Origin: Sulfuriferula sp047300855 | Lineage (GTDB): Bacteria > Pseudomonadota > Gammaproteobacteria > Burkholderiales > Sulfuriferulaceae | Length of the DNA stretch: 64,000 nt | Assembly: GCF_047300855.1 (NCBI RefSeq) | Contig: NZ_CP170197.1 | Coordinates: 496,001 to 560,000, forward strand | Direction: 5' to 3' | Part shown: positions 35,427 through 43,328 of the stretch, piece after piece | Layout of the letters: each line of letters starts with the position of its first letter | Position numbering within the stretch: the first letter of the stretch is position 1 | The notes under the pieces: generated by a model | The model's input: only the letters and a program-made list of their open reading frames with translations | Told to the model about the DNA's origin: nothing | Databases searched by the model: none | Translations under genes and position numbers: made by a program

Positions 35427-35972
35427 TCAGCCCTCCAGCAGCCCGCTGGGCAGTCCGTCTATGCTCATGCGGTTTTTTTCGCGCCAGTAGTCGAGGAGCC
35501 CGGCAGCCCCCTTTTTTTCCGCCCAGCGCGCCAGCGTGTCACGCTCGCCCGTGTAAACATATTGCGGTACCGCATAACCGCATGAAGTCTGTACCGAGTC
35601 GATATTCAGGTCAATGATTTGACGTTCTCCCGGCAGTGCAGGGAAATGCCCCCGCAAGGCTGCCCAGTCGGCATCGCGCGGCTTTACGGCGCGGCCTTGC
35701 CCATACAGCCGCAGGATCAGCGGGTCGGCGTCGAAGCTGCAAAACATCAGCGTCATGCGCCCGTTTTCGAGCAGGTGCGCAGCGGTTTCATTACCGCTGC
35801 CGGTGAGATCAAGATAGGCCACCCGGTTTGGACCCAGTATGCGCAGACTGTCCAGGCCTTTGGGTGAAAGGTTGATGCGTCCCTGCTGAGGTGCGCTGGC
35901 AGTAAAAAATATTTTTTGGCTGGCGATGAAATGCTCATGCTGCCCGGTCAGCGCGGGATAAAATCTTGCCAT
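35427..35972 (-). CDS. pyridoxamine 5'-phosphate oxidase-family flavin-binding protein
   Basis: This 181-residue protein has a split-barrel flavin domain. 'FFTASAPQQGRINLSPKGLDSLRIL' and 'AYLDLTGSGNETAAHLLENGRMTLMFCSF' are typical of the PNPOx-like family of unknown substrate, not of PdxH itself. The C-terminal part ('SCGYAVPQYVY') is shared with a common proteobacterial subgroup. The ATG at 35972 has AGGAG upstream and is preferred over an earlier in-frame ATG at 36005. Confidence 0.87.
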   Translation of the reverse strand: MARFYPALTGQHEHFIASQKIFFTASAPQQGRINLSPKGLDSLRILGPNRVAYLDLTGSGNETAAHLLENGRMTLMFCSFDADPLILRLYGQGRAVKPRDADWAALRGHFPALPGERQIIDLNIDSVQTSCGYAVPQYVYTGERDTLARWAEKKGAAGLLDYWREKNRMSIDGLPSGLLEG

Positions 35973-36069
35973 GTTTTTCTCCTGTTGTAGCCAGCAATGG
36001 CTCAAATTCGAAGTGCAAATTTTGGTTAACGGATTGGACTGAATACGCAGCAGGATCTACCGATGCAGC

Positions 36070-36861
36070 CTAACCTGGCGTGCGCTGAGCCTGAACCTGC
36101 AGGATACGGGCGAGCGTCATCAGATCATGCGGATTCAGGTCGGAAATCATCCAGTAGACCATGCCCGCTTCGCTCCAGTGCAGCAGATGATAGCCCTGGA
36201 TCGACAGGGTGCGGAGTGCGGTCTGCCGTTCGTTGGCGGCGGGCCAGATGTAAACATTGATCAGGTGCAGGCGATGGCGGTATACCAGCGCCGCCACCGG
36301 ACGGTGATCAAGATAATCGAGCCTGCCGCCAACCAGCGGGAAGCCCTGCGCGGTCAAATCGGCAACAGGGGGGGAGAAATCCAGCTTGCCGTCGAACCAC
36401 GGCTTGACCGTGTGCTGATCGGAGGAGGCGACATCGGCAAGATGGTTGACCATCAGCGAACGTACATGGCTGGAAAGCACCTCTTCGGCGAGGAGTTCAT
36501 TGGGCGATGGCGTTGCCAGATAAAGGCCGGCACTCCATATCAGTGCGACCAGCGAAGCCAGCAGGGTGCCTGCATTCAACCAGTTCCATGATCCCCACTG
36601 CCACGGCCGCCGCTTTGTCGTGGCGGCAGCAATTTCAGGTTCCAAAGGCAGCGCCGCCCTGATGCGGCTTTCCAGATCAATGGGTGCCTGAAAATAGGTA
36701 GCGCGTTGCTTGACTGCGTCACGCAGTGCCGACTGGCTGGCAAAGGCATTGTGGCAGGCAGGGCAGGTTTGCAGATGCTGGTCCATTTCACTGGATTCAG
36801 GCAAGCCCAGCTCCTGATCCAGGTGTGCGGGAAGTAGCTCCAGAGTTCGTTTGCAATCCAT
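36070..36861 (-). CDS. zinc-binding transmembrane anti-sigma factor
   Basis: This 263-residue protein has a zf-HC2 (ZAS) head with H29, C33 and C36 in 'HLQTCPAC'. One membrane segment lies near residues 90-112, followed by a periplasmic domain of about 150 residues. It should hold the ECF sigma factor encoded 11 nt upstream inactive at the membrane until an envelope signal arrives. The periplasmic part ('GFPLVGGRLDYLDHRPVAALVYRHR') resembles the sensing part of other proteobacterial anti-sigma factors. The signal is unknown. Confidence 0.9.
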   Translation of the reverse strand: MDCKRTLELLPAHLDQELGLPESSEMDQHLQTCPACHNAFASQSALRDAVKQRATYFQAPIDLESRIRAALPLEPEIAAATTKRRPWQWGSWNWLNAGTLLASLVALIWSAGLYLATPSPNELLAEEVLSSHVRSLMVNHLADVASSDQHTVKPWFDGKLDFSPPVADLTAQGFPLVGGRLDYLDHRPVAALVYRHRLHLINVYIWPAANERQTALRTLSIQGYHLLHWSEAGMVYWMISDLNPHDLMTLARILQVQAQRTPG

Positions 36862-36872
36862 CGCGTGACTCC

Positions 36873-37421
36873 TTAATTCATCCGCTCAAGGCAGGCTTGC
36901 AGCAGCCTGCGGCCGCGTGCCAGGCGGGACATCACCGTGCCGATGGGAATGCCGGCGATATGAGAGATTTCCTTGTAGGACAAATCCTCCAGTTCTCTCA
37001 ATACCAATACTTCGCGAAATTCAACCGGCAGTTGCTCCAGCGCCCGGTCCAGCAGGCGTTTGTCGTCGTTGCGTGCCAGGATGGCTGCGGGATTATTGTC
37101 CGGCTGATCGCATAAGGTTGCCGAGTCCGCTTCGATGAAATCGTGGAACGTCTCATCGCAAAACGCGTTCTGTACGTGGTTGCGATTCTGCTGCAACCAG
37201 GTGTAGGTAGTATTCCTGACGATGGCGAGCAGCCATGCCCGCGCATCTCCGCCATGAAAGCCATCGAAGAATTTGAAGGCGCGCAGATAGGCCTCCTGCA
37301 CGATGTCTTGCGCATCCTGATCGCTGTGGGTGAGCCAGCGCGCCAGGTTGTAAGCGGCGTTCAGATGCGGCAATGCAATCTCTCCGAACCGCTTGGCTTT
37401 CATCGCTTCAGTCACTGCCAT
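36873..37421 (-). CDS. ECF-type RNA polymerase sigma factor
   Basis: This 182-residue protein shows sigma region 2 ('DAQDIVQEAYLRAFKFFDGF' and 'ARAWLLAIVRNTTYTWL') and region 4 ('LPVEFREVLVLRELEDLSYKEISHIAGIPIGTVMSRLARGR'). It precedes its anti-sigma gene and is divergent from the metallophosphoesterase gene at 37604, whose promoter it may control. It differs from the second ECF sigma at 43993-44559, so the region carries two separate systems. Confidence 0.95.
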   Translation of the reverse strand: MAVTEAMKAKRFGEIALPHLNAAYNLARWLTHSDQDAQDIVQEAYLRAFKFFDGFHGGDARAWLLAIVRNTTYTWLQQNRNHVQNAFCDETFHDFIEADSATLCDQPDNNPAAILARNDDKRLLDRALEQLPVEFREVLVLRELEDLSYKEISHIAGIPIGTVMSRLARGRRLLQACLERMN

Positions 37422-37603
37422 CCCATCATATGGTTATACCGGTTAGCGCGCCATTGTATTCCAGCACCCCTGTTAAATCCATTTGGGTGCCGCGTATGTA
37501 TTGCCGCGCGCGAAGTATTTTTATCGCGCGGGAATAAGTAAGTGGAGTGAACGGTATTGCATGTTGCAGGCGTTCGATCTCGATAACTACATTGGAGGAA
37601 ATA

Positions 37604-38500
37604 ATGGAAAAAATACTGGATAGGCGCGAATTTTTGAAATTGAGCGGGCTGGCTGGCGTGGTATTTGTTTCCGGTCTGGCGGGTTGTTCCAGCATGGCGG
37701 AACGTGGCGCGGCGAAGGAATTTTATTTCGTCCAGCTTTCGGACACGCATTGGGGTTTCAAGGGGCCTAAAGTCAACCCAGACGCAGAAGGCACCCTGAA
37801 AAAAGCAGTCGCCGCGGTCAACAGCCTGGCGCAACCGCCGGATTTCATCGTATTCACCGGCGACTTGACCCACACTACCGACGACCCACAGGAACGCAGA
37901 AAGCGTTTGTCAGAGTTCCGCGATATCGTCAGCGAACTCAAGGTAAAAAACATTCACTTCATGCCGGGCGAGCATGATGCCTCGCTGGATCATGGCGAGG
38001 CTTATCAGGAATTCTTCGGCAAGACCCATTACACCTTCGACCACAAAGGTGTGCATTTCATCGTGCTGGACAATGTTTCTGACCCCACCGCAAGTATCGG
38101 CGAGGCGCAGTTGCAATGGCTTGCCGCAGATTTGAATGCCCAGCCCCAAGACGCAAGAATCGTGGTCTTCACCCACCGTCCGCTGTTCGACCTCTATCCG
38201 CAATGGGACTGGGCTACCCGTGATGGCGACAAGGCGATCGCGCTGCTGATGCCGCACCCGAACGTTACGGTGTTTTACGGACACATCCACCAGGAAAATC
38301 ATCATATGACCGGGCATATTGCGCACTACTCGGCGAAGTCGCTGATTTTTCCGCTACCGGCACCTGGTTCGCAGCCCAAGCGGGCACCGGTACCCTGGGA
38401 TGCAGCACAGCCGTACAAAGGGCTGGGTTATCGCGATGTCGAAGCGGAGGTGCAGACGGCCGAATATCGCATTACGGAGCTGCCTGTGGTGAAAGGATAA
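37604..38500 (+). CDS. exported metallophosphoesterase with GEHD motif, lipobox-like site
   Basis: This 298-residue protein starts with 'DRREFLKLSG', a twin-arginine motif, followed by a hydrophobic stretch ending in 'LAGCSS'. This could be a Tat-exported lipoprotein. The metal motifs are 'LSDTHWG', 'FTGDLTH', 'FTHRPL' and 'GHIHQ'. GEHD replaces GNHD, as in the paralogue at 19962-21038, with which it also shares 'FDHKGVHF'. GGAGGA precedes the ATG. A CuA-like cupredoxin follows after 4 nt. Substrate is unknown. Confidence 0.88.
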   Translation: MEKILDRREFLKLSGLAGVVFVSGLAGCSSMAERGAAKEFYFVQLSDTHWGFKGPKVNPDAEGTLKKAVAAVNSLAQPPDFIVFTGDLTHTTDDPQERRKRLSEFRDIVSELKVKNIHFMPGEHDASLDHGEAYQEFFGKTHYTFDHKGVHFIVLDNVSDPTASIGEAQLQWLAADLNAQPQDARIVVFTHRPLFDLYPQWDWATRDGDKAIALLMPHPNVTVFYGHIHQENHHMTGHIAHYSAKSLIFPLPAPGSQPKRAPVPWDAAQPYKGLGYRDVEAEVQTAEYRITELPVVKG

Positions 38501-38504
38501 GGCC

Positions 38505-38879
38505 ATGAAATTCGAATCACGTGGGATGAAGCTCACCGTTTTGGCCGCTGTTCTGGGGGCTGGCCTGGTTAGCACCGGCGATTATGCGAGCGTGCAAGCG
38601 GAAGATCCGGTCATCAAAATCGTGGCAAAGAAATTCGATTACACGCCGAATGAAATCAAGCTGAAAAAGGGCGCGCCGGTGATACTTGAGTTCACCACGC
38701 TCGATGTGTTCATGGGCTTCAAGGTGCCTGATCTGGGCGTGCGGGCCGACATCATTCCGGGCAAGGTTACGCGTTTGCGGCTGGTGCCGGACAAGGTCGG
38801 GACTTTCCCGTTTGTGTGCGATGTTTTTTGCGGCAGCGGGCACGAGGATATGACGGGCACCATTGTCGTAACTGAATGA
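38505..38879 (+). CDS. exported CuA-like cupredoxin with Met in place of the first His ligand
   Basis: This 124-residue protein has a signal peptide ending near 'ASVQAED'. Its C-terminus has the CuA-type array 'CDVFCGSGHEDM' with C105, C109, H113 and M116, spaced as in cytochrome oxidase subunit II. The block before it, 'DVFMGFKVPDLGVRADIIPG', matches the COX2 'DVLHSF...PG' region, but M70 stands where the histidine ligand is expected. It could be a periplasmic electron carrier or copper chaperone. It is co-transcribed with the metallophosphoesterase 4 nt upstream. Confidence 0.88.
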   Translation: MKFESRGMKLTVLAAVLGAGLVSTGDYASVQAEDPVIKIVAKKFDYTPNEIKLKKGAPVILEFTTLDVFMGFKVPDLGVRADIIPGKVTRLRLVPDKVGTFPFVCDVFCGSGHEDMTGTIVVTE

Positions 38880-38912
38880 CTCTCGTCATTCATGCAGAGA
38901 GGAGCGCAGTTC

Positions 38913-38940
38913 GAATGCGGGAGGTGGTCTTCCCGCATTC
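38913..38940. terminator. hairpin between convergent cupredoxin and DsrE-like genes
   Basis: GAATGCGGGA (38913-38922) and TCCCGCATTC (38931-38940) pair perfectly over 10 bp with an 8-nt loop. It lies 33 nt after the cupredoxin stop and 20 nt beyond the DsrE-like stop. The following sequence is pyrimidine-rich but lacks a clean T run, so it may act for either gene. Confidence 0.65.
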
Positions 38941-38960
38941 CTTCTTCATCAGCGAAAATA

Positions 38961-39458
38961 TCAGGGTTTGATGTAATCGAAGCCATGCTGTTGCAGCTGC
39001 ATAATGCGGACAATCCCGCCCGGTACAATAGCTGATGCGTCAACCAGCTTGGGCCGATGGCCGAGGGATTTTGTCATCCCCGTTAGGGTTACATTGCAGG
39101 CATCGAATTCCGCACCTTGCGCATCCAGCGCCTTGATGCGCTCGGCTACCGGGCTGTCGGCGAACAACATTTTCAGCCCCGGGCCATAGGCTACCATCAC
39201 GATCTGCACATTGTCCGGACCGAAATAGGCCATCAGGTTCGTGATGTTATTGAGTGTAAGCCCCCACAGCTGCGGGTTGTCTTCACTTACCTGCAGCACA
39301 ACGTGGGCCTTGGCAAAAGGATGGGGATGAAGGAATTCCGGTGTCTCGAACTTGTAGGATTGCAGCATCGAAGTTTCGGCCCAGGTCGGGCTGACGCCCC
39401 CTCCGAGGCAAACCATAAGTGCTGCGATCATTGATACGGTATGTGTTCTCTTCATCAT
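38961..39458 (-). CDS. periplasmic DsrE/DsrF-like protein
   Basis: This 165-residue protein has a signal peptide ending near 'SPTWAET'. The DsrE-like fold is suggested by 'HVVLQVSEDNPQLWGLTLNNITNLMAYFG' and 'VQIVMVAYGPGLKMLFADSP'. One cysteine ('FDACNVTLTGM') sits where sulfur-carrying DsrE family members have the active cysteine. It may bind sulfur species in the periplasm. CAGGAG precedes the ATG. It converges on the cupredoxin gene. Confidence 0.82.
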   Translation of the reverse strand: MMKRTHTVSMIAALMVCLGGGVSPTWAETSMLQSYKFETPEFLHPHPFAKAHVVLQVSEDNPQLWGLTLNNITNLMAYFGPDNVQIVMVAYGPGLKMLFADSPVAERIKALDAQGAEFDACNVTLTGMTKSLGHRPKLVDASAIVPGGIVRIMQLQQHGFDYIKP

Positions 39459-39668
39459 GTTGCTCTCCTGATTGATATTAAGGTTGTGCGAAGCATGTAT
39501 CGCGCCGGAAAATTTGTCCTATGGTTGCCGGACTGTCGCGCCGATTTGGTATCCGCTTTCATGCGTGCTCCGATCAGGCGATCGGTAAATGCAATACCAG
39601 TCCAGCACAATATTTATTCCTGTTGCGCAGGCTGTGGCGCCATGCGCTGATGCGTTAAACTGGATAGC

Positions 39669-40109
39669 ATGTATCAATGGATGGTCTGGCTGAATCTTTC
39701 AACACAACAAAACATGGCCTATAAACGTAAAGCCCGCATACTCTTTCTCGGTGGCCTGCACCCGGTTCCGCCCAACCTGGCCGCACACTATGCCAATCGT
39801 CTGGGAGCGGAGTGGATGGAAGCGCGCGCCACCGTATTGCCCGGCGTGGCGGGCGATGTGCCGGTTCTCGGAGAGGCTGCTGTGGAATGGGCGGACCTGC
39901 TGGTTACGCTGGATGCGGTAGCCAATGCAGCATGCCCGCCGTTGCGTCCCGGTCTTCAGCATCGCCATTATCCGTTCGAGCCGCTCCCCTCTGGGACCGA
40001 CAAGCCTGCCTGGACAACTTTGGCAGGCCGCATTCGCGAACGCGTGGAAGGCATGATCGGCGGCATGCGGTTGATGCAGCAGGCCGCTTTGGACGATGAC
40101 GGTTTATAA
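39669..40109 (+). CDS. low-molecular-weight phosphatase-like protein lacking the catalytic cysteine
   Basis: This 146-residue protein is only loosely recognisable. 'RKARILFLGGLHPVPPNLAAHYANRL' aligns with the P-loop region of LMW tyrosine phosphatases, and 'EWADLLVTLDAVANAACPP' with the following aDlv-(l/t)mD block. The CX5R catalytic loop is absent ('FLGGLHPVP'). It is either a degenerate regulator or an unrelated fold. The ATG at 39714 (MAYKRKAR) is an equally likely start. A cyclic-nucleotide-binding protein gene follows 37 nt later. Confidence 0.5.
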   Translation: MYQWMVWLNLSTQQNMAYKRKARILFLGGLHPVPPNLAAHYANRLGAEWMEARATVLPGVAGDVPVLGEAAVEWADLLVTLDAVANAACPPLRPGLQHRHYPFEPLPSGTDKPAWTTLAGRIRERVEGMIGGMRLMQQAALDDDGL

Positions 40110-40146
40110 TCCAGCTAAATATTGAAAATAACCAACGGAGATATCC

Positions 40147-40671
40147 ATGGCCGAAAACACCATTTCCCAGAATGATGCCGAACACGCCCAGCTGACTCAC
40201 TTTCTGACCCAGCAATACTTGTGCGAATCGCTTACCGTGGCCGAGGTGAATACCCTGCTCAATTACCTGACCGTGCTGCACTTCAGCACGGATGCGGTGA
40301 TTTCGGATGTGGGCGACGTCGGCGACGAATTGTATTTTGTGGTCAAGGGTGAAGTTGCCCTGGTGATTCCGGATGGCAACATCGAATATGAAGTGGTGCG
40401 CTCGGGCGCGGGTGAAATGCTCGGCATGATGTCGTTTTTCGACAAGCGCGCACGCTCGGTCAGATTGGTTGCCAAGGCCGCGGATACGCAGGTGCTGAAG
40501 TTGCCGCGCGCCATGTACAAACGCATGAAAGTCGAACATCCCTATATCGCGATCAATATCGTCGAGCAGGCGGTGCTGAGTATGGATCATCTGTTCCGCG
40601 CCGTCAGCAGCGATCACGCACAGTTCTCCCATTACCTGTACGGCTCGGGTGTCAAAGCCTCAGCGGACTAA
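40147..40671 (+). CDS. cyclic nucleotide-binding domain protein without DNA-binding domain
   Basis: This 174-residue protein is essentially one cNMP-binding (CAP_ED) domain: 'VGDELYFVVKGEVALVIPDG', then 'GEMLGMMSFFDKRARSVRLVAK'. The usual phosphate-binding 'GE-x3-LL-x4-RTA' motif is altered, so the ligand is unsure. No helix-turn-helix follows, unlike Crp/Fnr. CGGAG precedes the ATG. It could be a ligand-sensing partner for another protein. The LMW phosphatase-like gene lies just upstream. Confidence 0.85.
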   Translation: MAENTISQNDAEHAQLTHFLTQQYLCESLTVAEVNTLLNYLTVLHFSTDAVISDVGDVGDELYFVVKGEVALVIPDGNIEYEVVRSGAGEMLGMMSFFDKRARSVRLVAKAADTQVLKLPRAMYKRMKVEHPYIAINIVEQAVLSMDHLFRAVSSDHAQFSHYLYGSGVKASAD

Positions 40672-40713
40672 GCGCTGCTAACAACTGTACGCAAGTTTGC
40701 TGCTACCTGCGGC

Positions 40714-41043
40714 CTATTTCACCACCACCGTGCCGGTCATATATTTGTGAAATCCACAACGATATTTATAGGTACCGGCCACGCTGAAGGTATGGCTGAA
40801 ATGGTCGCCCTGTTTCAGCACGTCTGAAGAAAAACCAGCCGAATCCGTGTCGCCGACGATGCTGTGACTCGCTTTATCCTGATTCGTCCAGGTCACACGG
40901 CTACCGGCAGGCACTTCAATGACGGCAGGCGAGAAGGCGAATCGGGAAATGCTTACACTGCCGTCGGCGTGTGCCTGCGTGGAGGTGGCTGACAATGTCA
41001 TCATCAATGCCGGCAGGAAAATGCTGCCCAGGTTTTTAAACAT
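40714..41043 (-). CDS. plastocyanin/amicyanin-like type I copper protein
   Basis: This 109-residue protein has a signal peptide ending near 'TQAHAD'. The blue-copper ligands are His in 'ASHSIVG' and the C-x2-H-x2-M set in 'YRCGFHKYMTG'. 'FAFSPAVIEVPAGSRVTWTNQD' is typical of this family. It is a likely periplasmic electron carrier. It lies 62 nt downstream of the truncated haemoglobin gene on the same strand and may form an operon with it. Confidence 0.92.
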   Translation of the reverse strand: MFKNLGSIFLPALMMTLSATSTQAHADGSVSISRFAFSPAVIEVPAGSRVTWTNQDKASHSIVGDTDSAGFSSDVLKQGDHFSHTFSVAGTYKYRCGFHKYMTGTVVVK

Positions 41044-41105
41044 AACATTACTCTTTTGATCGAATCCAATGGCCCGGGCGCCTGCTGCATGCCCGGTGAA
41101 TACAT

Positions 41106-41534
41106 TTACTTATGGTCAACGTCTTTTTTCATTGGTGCCAGAATCGCCAGTAACTTGTTGCCCGCGCCAATCGGCACGTTGTTGTCCGCAAAAGACATTT
41201 GCAAATCCTCTACCAATGCATTGAACTGTGCCGAATTGATGTTCATGCCCTTGTGTGCTTCACGCATGCTTTCTCCCGTGTAAATACATGGCCCGCCCGT
41301 CTCTGCGCAGACCTGTTCGACCAGCATCATCTTCAGATGCGGAATATTGGCATTGGCAAAAACAGTCTTGATGCGCTGATCCTCGAGCACATGCATCAGC
41401 ATGCCGTCGATGATTTTGGTAATGCCCGGCTTGCCGCCCAGCTGGTCGTACAGGCCGGGATTGTCTGCCGCCATCGCGACATTGATGGAGAGCGCCGCCA
41501 GCGCTCCAGCGAGAAGAGTACGAACTGATTTCAT
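41106..41534 (-). CDS. exported group 1 truncated haemoglobin
   Basis: This 142-residue protein has a signal peptide ending near 'NVAMAAD', then a 2-on-2 globin of about 115 residues. 'LYDQLGGKPGITKIIDGML' and 'TGESMREAHKGMNI' carry the family glycines and the proximal histidine. Two cysteines in 'CAETGGPC' are present. Truncated haemoglobins are mostly cytoplasmic, so a signal peptide suggests NO or O2 chemistry in the periplasm. It lies 15 nt downstream of the DUF3034 gene. Confidence 0.88.
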   Translation of the reverse strand: MKSVRTLLAGALAALSINVAMAADNPGLYDQLGGKPGITKIIDGMLMHVLEDQRIKTVFANANIPHLKMMLVEQVCAETGGPCIYTGESMREAHKGMNINSAQFNALVEDLQMSFADNNVPIGAGNKLLAILAPMKKDVDHK

Positions 41535-41549
41535 GAAATGACTCCTGAG

Positions 41550-42509
41550 TTAGAAACTGAATTGACCAGACAAATACACGCCTTGCTTGCGCGTCGAGTT
41601 GGCACCGGTGCGCGTCGTATCCGGTAGTGATCCCAAATCCGCATAAGCAGCGACCAGGGCAAAGCGTTTGTTGGGAATGTATGCAACATAGATGTCTTTA
41701 TAGTCATCTTGCCGGGTGTGCACGCCAAGGGGCATGCCCAGGCCGTTGTCCGGATTCTGACGATACTCGGCGCCTACCAGCCAGGTATTGGCCGGATCAA
41801 GGAACACACCTGCCGAGCCTTCAAACTGGGCTTTGTAGCGGTCATTGCCGGGGCCACCAAAACCCAGCAATCCCATCTGGTTGGCTTTGGTCATGCGTAC
41901 TGTTCCGTTCAACAGGACATTGCGCCCTGCCAAACCGCCCAGAAAGACTTTGCTGGCTGCCACATAGAAATCCGTGCCGGATTCGTGACGCGCGCCCAGC
42001 GTTTTGGGAATAAAGCTGTAATCAAGATTGCGCTTGTATTGCAGGCCCACTGAAACTTGCGGTATAAGCGTGTCTTGTGCGTAAATCGCATCACCGAAAA
42101 GTTTTACTTTTACGCCAAATACATCCTGGCGAATGGCGGGCGAAATATTCAGTCCGAGTCCGGACAGCACGGTGTTGTCGAGGCTGAGTCTTTGCCGGGC
42201 GTAAGACAATTCCACCCGGTCATGCAGACCGACCGCAGCGCCATAACTGACCAGATCATAATTGGATACTCTGACGTTCGTCAGGAATGCCGTGCCGCCG
42301 ATTTCATCTTCGGTTCCATACCCGGAAATCAGCGCCCATGGCACAATGCCGCCACCCGCAGAGCCTTCAATTTCCGTTGCGCCACCAGTAGCCAGCAAGC
42401 GGCCTCCCGCGTGCGCAGCTGAGACACCTGTCATACACAAACCCATTGCCAGGCCACATGACAGCAAGGCGCTGTTCAGTTTTTTTCTGCTCAACGCAAC
42501 TCCAGACAT
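41550..42509 (-). CDS. DUF3034 outer-membrane protein
   Basis: This 319-residue protein has a long signal peptide ending in 'VSAAHAGG'. The mature part is Gly- and aromatic-rich with alternating beta-strand patterns ('DFYVAASKVFLGG', 'FALVAAYADLG') and ends in a C-terminal Phe, as in outer-membrane beta barrels. 'GGRLLATGGATEIEGSAGGGIVPWA' is the DUF3034 start. Function is unknown. GAGGAGG precedes the ATG. It heads the leftward group DUF3034-haemoglobin-plastocyanin. Confidence 0.88.
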   Translation of the reverse strand: MSGVALSRKKLNSALLSCGLAMGLCMTGVSAAHAGGRLLATGGATEIEGSAGGGIVPWALISGYGTEDEIGGTAFLTNVRVSNYDLVSYGAAVGLHDRVELSYARQRLSLDNTVLSGLGLNISPAIRQDVFGVKVKLFGDAIYAQDTLIPQVSVGLQYKRNLDYSFIPKTLGARHESGTDFYVAASKVFLGGLAGRNVLLNGTVRMTKANQMGLLGFGGPGNDRYKAQFEGSAGVFLDPANTWLVGAEYRQNPDNGLGMPLGVHTRQDDYKDIYVAYIPNKRFALVAAYADLGSLPDTTRTGANSTRKQGVYLSGQFSF

Positions 42510-42663
42510 ACTGCCTCCTCGTAAATTTCAAAATTCATAAAATGGTTCTTTCCGATATTGCGAGCGCCCTGCCGCATTGATTCCTGGCCCGGAAAAGTTT
42601 CCGGAACCGGGTGCGGCAGGGGTTGAGAAAGGAGCTGAAAACACAGCGGTGAAACAATGCCGT

Positions 42664-43260
42664 TCAGCCGATAAATGCAGCCGGGACAGGGTCTTCGCCC
42701 AAGGCGTTGAGCAAGACTGACCAATGCATGGTTTCGTCGCCAAGAATGCTTGCAGCTGCTTTGGCCAATTCCCGGTTGTGGAACACCGGCACTGCGCCCA
42801 GGTATGCAAGAGCAGCGCCATGTTCCAGACCGGCTGCGAAACGCAGTACATCAGCCTGGTTCTTGAGTTTTTCGACCGGGAAACCATAACCGCTGACGGC
42901 GAGCGCTTCGACTGGCGTGCCGCCCAGTTTCTTGACGGTTGTACTCAATATGTCGGCGTGTGCACGATGCTGGCTCTGGAATTTCACGGCGACGCCAAGC
43001 ACGGGTTTTTGCAATAAATTGCTTTCGGCACCCACCTGATAAGCGGCGATGGCCTGATACTCAAGCGCCAGCGCTGTGTTCAGGACGGCGATGTCGCCCT
43101 GGTCGCTTTTCGATATGCCGGATTTCATGGCCGCGGCGGCGGCCGGATTGGCGTGCGCAAGACTGACGGCTGCGAGTGCACCCAAAGACATGACACTTGC
43201 CTGGCGCATGAACCCGCGACGGGCAGGGTCGATAAGAATGTTGCTCAGGTCGTTTTGCAT
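42664..43260 (-). CDS. Tat-exported ferritin-like domain protein
   Basis: This 198-residue protein has a twin-arginine signal 'ARRGFMRQAS' followed by a hydrophobic stretch ending in 'NPAAAAAM'. The four-helix core contains 'TALALEYQAIAAYQVGAE', 'FQSQHRAHADIL', 'GLEHGAALAYLG' and 'ILGDETMHW', which give the Glu/His set of a ferritin-like diiron site. It may store iron or remove oxidants in the periplasm. A sigma/anti-sigma pair lies immediately upstream on the same strand. Confidence 0.88.
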   Translation of the reverse strand: MQNDLSNILIDPARRGFMRQASVMSLGALAAVSLAHANPAAAAAMKSGISKSDQGDIAVLNTALALEYQAIAAYQVGAESNLLQKPVLGVAVKFQSQHRAHADILSTTVKKLGGTPVEALAVSGYGFPVEKLKNQADVLRFAAGLEHGAALAYLGAVPVFHNRELAKAAASILGDETMHWSVLLNALGEDPVPAAFIG

Positions 43261-43328
43261 TTGAACTCTCCTTTTAGGTGGTGGGTAAGCTACCCACTAC
43301 CATGTACGAGCGTTCATGCAAATTGGAT

